Assembly: GCA_021734725.1 (NCBI GenBank)
Contig: JAIPIM010000150.1
Span: 1-9,547 of the forward strand
DNA length: 9,547 nt
DNA from: Minisyncoccota bacterium
GTDB taxonomy: Bacteria; Verrucomicrobiota; Lentisphaeria; Oligosphaerales; MVZH01
Reading direction: 5' to 3'
Part shown: positions 6,988-9,547 of the stretch, one piece after another
How the letters are laid out: every line of letters starts with the position of its first letter
Position numbering within the stretch: the stretch's first letter is position 1
Notes under the pieces: model-generated
The model's input: the letters and a program-made list of their open reading frames with translations, nothing else
What the model was told of the DNA's origin: nothing
Database searches by the model: none
Program-made: the position numbers and the translations under genes

Positions 6988-9547
6988 TCATTCCGCCGTC
7001 TCGATCCTGAGGAGCCGGAAATCATGTTCCTTAACGGGTACGGTCAGGGTGCCCTTGCGGATCTTGAACGTCCCGCCGAACTCCAGATCCAAAGTATCAA
7101 TTTCGTTTTTCCCGCGCGGTATTCCCAGGTTTTTCTCGTTCAATTCCAGTGGGATCAGTGTGTCGTCGTAGGTCATGTTGGCGACGAGCAGCATCACGGC
7201 CGAACCATCGTTCTTCTTCCAGGCCGAGACGTAGATATCCCCGGGGGTCGGCTTGGTCGGCGGCGTATCCCCCCAGTAACCGAGGAAGGTCACATCTCCG
7301 AGTCCGAAAGATTTGCGCACGTCACGTCCCTTGTGCAACGTATCGTAGTTGGGCAGCCAGGCGGGGTAGATCAGCATATCGTGGACCCAGAGGTAGCCCA
7401 TGGCTGAACGGGTGCTTACGGGATGCTCGGGAAGGAATGTGGGCACGACGCCCCATTGCTTGAGCGTGAAGCATGCGCGCGCCGCTCCGGGGGGCATGAC
7501 TTCGTCATCGCTGTAGTGACGTCCCTGGACTTGGTGGGGGCCGGTATTGAAATGCTCCCCGTTCATGTGCATATCCGCAAAACTGAGGATGGGAATGGCC
7601 ACCTGGTTGCTGTGATGCATCATGACCTTTCCTTCGGGATCCTGGTGGATGAAGTTGTAGATGCGTTTCTGGAAATCGCGAAACGCAAAGATATCCACGG
7701 ATCCACGAGTCGAGCCGTCCGGCGCCGTCCAGGTGTATCCGGAGAACGGATTGTTCACTTGACGGATACACGTATCCAGGTAAACGGATCGGAGGTTGTA
7801 CTTCTCCCGCATGCTTTTCAGTTTGTAAAGATAGAAATCGGGCCAGGAACTGGCCATGTTCTGAGCTGTGTAACTGACGATATTACCGGCCGTTCCCGCT
7901 GCCTTGCCGGCCGGCGGCCGCGGAGCGCTCCAACTGGTGTGCCAGAGGTGGCCCCAGAGCCATTGTTCCGGTACGGGATGTCCGTTTTCCATATACACCC
8001 GACCGGCGAAGAAATTGCTCAGCATCGGCAGACGCCAGGGGTTTTTATTGGCCGCACTGAAGCGCTCCGGGTTCTTCGGAGGATACGGAAAGGAGAAGAC
8101 GGTGTACCATCCCCAATCCTGGGTCGGTCTGCCTTCCCAGGTGCGCCACTCGTCCGGACGCGGCTTGGCCGGTGTCGCCATGGTGCCGAACGTGATGGTG
8201 ACCGGTTCGTTCAGAGGGGTCCCTTCGCGCAGCATATCGACGGTTACATCCACCGTGCGGCGGCTCGGGACAATGTGGATCAAATCCTTGTCGTCCGGGT
8301 GACTCCAGCCCTTCGGCGCTTCCGCGAACCAGCAGAATCCACGCTCGTTGTCGCCGAGCCAGACATTGGATTCAAATCCGGTTACTAACGGTTCATCGCC
8401 AACAAAGTTCGCTGTTTCACGGGTCGGCCGTCCGTACGCGTTTCCACCCCAGACATGGTAATACAACGCCCGTTCTTTGGCGAACGGAAAGACGAGACGC
8501 AGTCCGTCGACCGTGACGCCGGCCTTCATGGGTGTCAGCGTAACGTCATACCGTGTAAACCCGTCGAACTCGTAGCGCGCCTCGATCGTCAGGTTAAAAT
8601 CCTCCAGTTCGACCGCGCCTACCGTTTCAATGCGGTCGCCCGCTTTGCGCTTGACCAGCAATGTTGGGCGTCGACCCCCTAATGACTTACCGTCAATCTC
8701 CAAGGTCGGTGCCGAAGCGAAGATCGGTTCGTCCAGGCAACGCACCTGCCTGGGCAACCCCGCCGTTCGGCGCAGATCGAATTCCTTGGCCCAGCACGTA
8801 ATCACGTCTTTTCGGATCTCCATGGGCGTCCACGGTTCCGGAACGGCGGGGGCCTTACCGATATCGTTGCCCAGCCATTTCTGCTGTTCCACGATGGCGT
8901 CTTCGATCTCGTCAATGGTCGGTCGCCAATCCGCGGCTTCGGCAGCCTTACGCTCGGCGGCGGTTGCATCCTTTTTTACGACCGGTTTCTTTGGCTTCCG
9001 CACCTCTTCGGGCTGGTCTTTCAGAAACGGGACCGCGCCGAGGTAGCTCTTGTTGAATGAAATGAAGCGCCGATAGAGGATCTCGCCGGGCTCTTCGAAC
9101 GCCGTGACTTCGAGCAACCCCGAGGTTTGGTCTCCAAGGTCAAGCATCAACTGCCCGGCGGATTGCTCAGGGGAGGCTTCCGCGCGTTCGCTGGCCAACG
9201 GCACAATGCCCTTGGGCGGGTACGCCGTGGCGCGTACGGTCAGCGCGCCGCCGCCCGCCAACTGCCATGGTACCTGCAGCGTGCCGTTATCCCGATTAAT
9301 CACACCGATCCGCACCCCGGGCTTCTCGGACGCGACGAATTTAACGAGACCGTACTTGGTGGCCTCGTGGAAACTTCCGGAAGGCGACCACTGGCCGCTG
9401 GTGCAAACCACGTTCATTTTCCAGCGATGCCCGGGCTCGGGCTTGAACGCATTAATTGTCTCGTACGGGATGGCGACTTCGGCGGTCCACCATTCGTCGT
9501 CAATCGCGCAGTTCACTGTCCAGGGAGCGTCGTACTCACGATCCGTA
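6988..9547 (-). CDS. Large exported glycoside-hydrolase-like protein with CBM9-like module, N-terminus outside window
   Basis: The frame is open from the right edge to a TGA at 6990-6988 and shows 852 residues; the true start lies outside. Residues 1-72 match the end of a CBM9-like fold (W-x-x-E-x-A-I-P, then W-x-x-N, W-S-P, S-F-H-E, Y-G). A lysine/alanine-rich charged linker follows at about 184-204. A beta-rich domain at about 235-462 has PWTPM (238-242), Y-E-F-D-G-F, V-W-L-G (395-398) and T-P-A-K-P. A barrel-like region at about 470-760 has V-Y-L-D (Asp591), His645 and S-F-A-D-x-x-x-N-G-E (Glu664). The last 85 residues look like a C-terminal beta domain; no membrane anchor is visible. Compared with the third gene, about 165 N-terminal residues are missing. 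Domain order suggests a secreted glycan-binding hydrolase related to the DUF6067/GH123-N type. The substrate is unknown, and the enzyme role is inferred from the core, not proven. Confidence 0.85.
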   Translation of the reverse strand, partial: TDREYDAPWTVNCAIDDEWWTAEVAIPYETINAFKPEPGHRWKMNVVCTSGQWSPSGSFHEATKYGLVKFVASEKPGVRIGVINRDNGTLQVPWQLAGGGALTVRATAYPPKGIVPLASERAEASPEQSAGQLMLDLGDQTSGLLEVTAFEEPGEILYRRFISFNKSYLGAVPFLKDQPEEVRKPKKPVVKKDATAAERKAAEAADWRPTIDEIEDAIVEQQKWLGNDIGKAPAVPEPWTPMEIRKDVITCWAKEFDLRRTAGLPRQVRCLDEPIFASAPTLEIDGKSLGGRRPTLLVKRKAGDRIETVGAVELEDFNLTIEARYEFDGFTRYDVTLTPMKAGVTVDGLRLVFPFAKERALYYHVWGGNAYGRPTRETANFVGDEPLVTGFESNVWLGDNERGFCWFAEAPKGWSHPDDKDLIHIVPSRRTVDVTVDMLREGTPLNEPVTITFGTMATPAKPRPDEWRTWEGRPTQDWGWYTVFSFPYPPKNPERFSAANKNPWRLPMLSNFFAGRVYMENGHPVPEQWLWGHLWHTSWSAPRPPAGKAAGTAGNIVSYTAQNMASSWPDFYLYKLKSMREKYNLRSVYLDTCIRQVNNPFSGYTWTAPDGSTRGSVDIFAFRDFQKRIYNFIHQDPEGKVMMHHSNQVAIPILSFADMHMNGEHFNTGPHQVQGRHYSDDEVMPPGAARACFTLKQWGVVPTFLPEHPVSTRSAMGYLWVHDMLIYPAWLPNYDTLHKGRDVRKSFGLGDVTFLGYWGDTPPTKPTPGDIYVSAWKKNDGSAVMLLVANMTYDDTLIPLELNEKNLGIPRGKNEIDTLDLEFGGTFKIRKGTLTVPVKEHDFRLLRIETAE

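Noticed and set aside
7423..8388. Open frame of 321 codons on the plus strand
   Set aside because: Antisense to the barrel-like part of the first gene, where conserved motifs are read from the minus strand. It is a shadow.
9514..9516. GTG as the start of the first gene
   Set aside because: The frame stays open to the right edge, and the residues before this codon continue the CBM9-like module, so the gene begins outside the window.

Overview
The window holds three large genes, all on the minus strand and read right to left: a gene cut by the right edge (9547 to 6988), a complete gene (6645 to 3565) and a gene cut by the left edge (3201 to 1). All three encode big, apparently exported, multidomain proteins. 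They share one core: a beta-rich domain carrying PW/F-T-P-I/M, Y-D-G, W/Y-L-G-x-x-x-R-G and P-x-K-P signatures, followed by a barrel-like region with a [V/F]-Y-x-D strand and a later [D/N]-x-E motif. The core resembles the bacterial 'glycoside hydrolase domain-containing' proteins formerly called DUF6067 (related to the GH123 N-terminal domain). That family name is recalled from sequence pattern and was not searched. No enzyme activity can be assigned.

The N-terminal modules differ. The first and third genes carry a family-9-like carbohydrate-binding module (CBM9-like; only its C-terminal end is visible in the first gene). The middle gene instead has a signal peptide followed by a short right-handed beta-helix. 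The window therefore looks like a tandem paralogue array in which a common glycan-processing core is paired with different glycan-contacting modules, probably part of a polysaccharide-use or cell-surface glycan locus.

The genes are separated by two unusually long spacers (6646-6987 and 3202-3564) that hold no convincing gene. Both contain copies of a 44-nt repeat unit with a GC-rich hairpin, including a compensatory base change between copies. Both also contain a shared 14-nt leader motif directly upstream of the ribosome-binding site of the following gene. One spacer has a nested stem-loop just after the first gene, a possible transcription end. The other has an inverted-repeat-bounded 154-bp block and a weak promoter candidate before the third gene. 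The long spacers and individual leaders suggest separately controlled genes rather than a tight operon.

The organism is not identifiable with certainty. GC-rich DNA, large Sec-type exported CBM9/glycoside-hydrolase-like paralogues, long repeat-bearing spacers and Shine-Dalgarno sites would fit a polysaccharide-degrading bacterium of the PVC group (Kiritimatiellota, Lentisphaerota, Verrucomicrobiota, Planctomycetota) or a similar uncultured lineage. This is inference from protein type, not from a marker gene. No rRNA, tRNA, CRISPR array, transposase or phage gene was seen.
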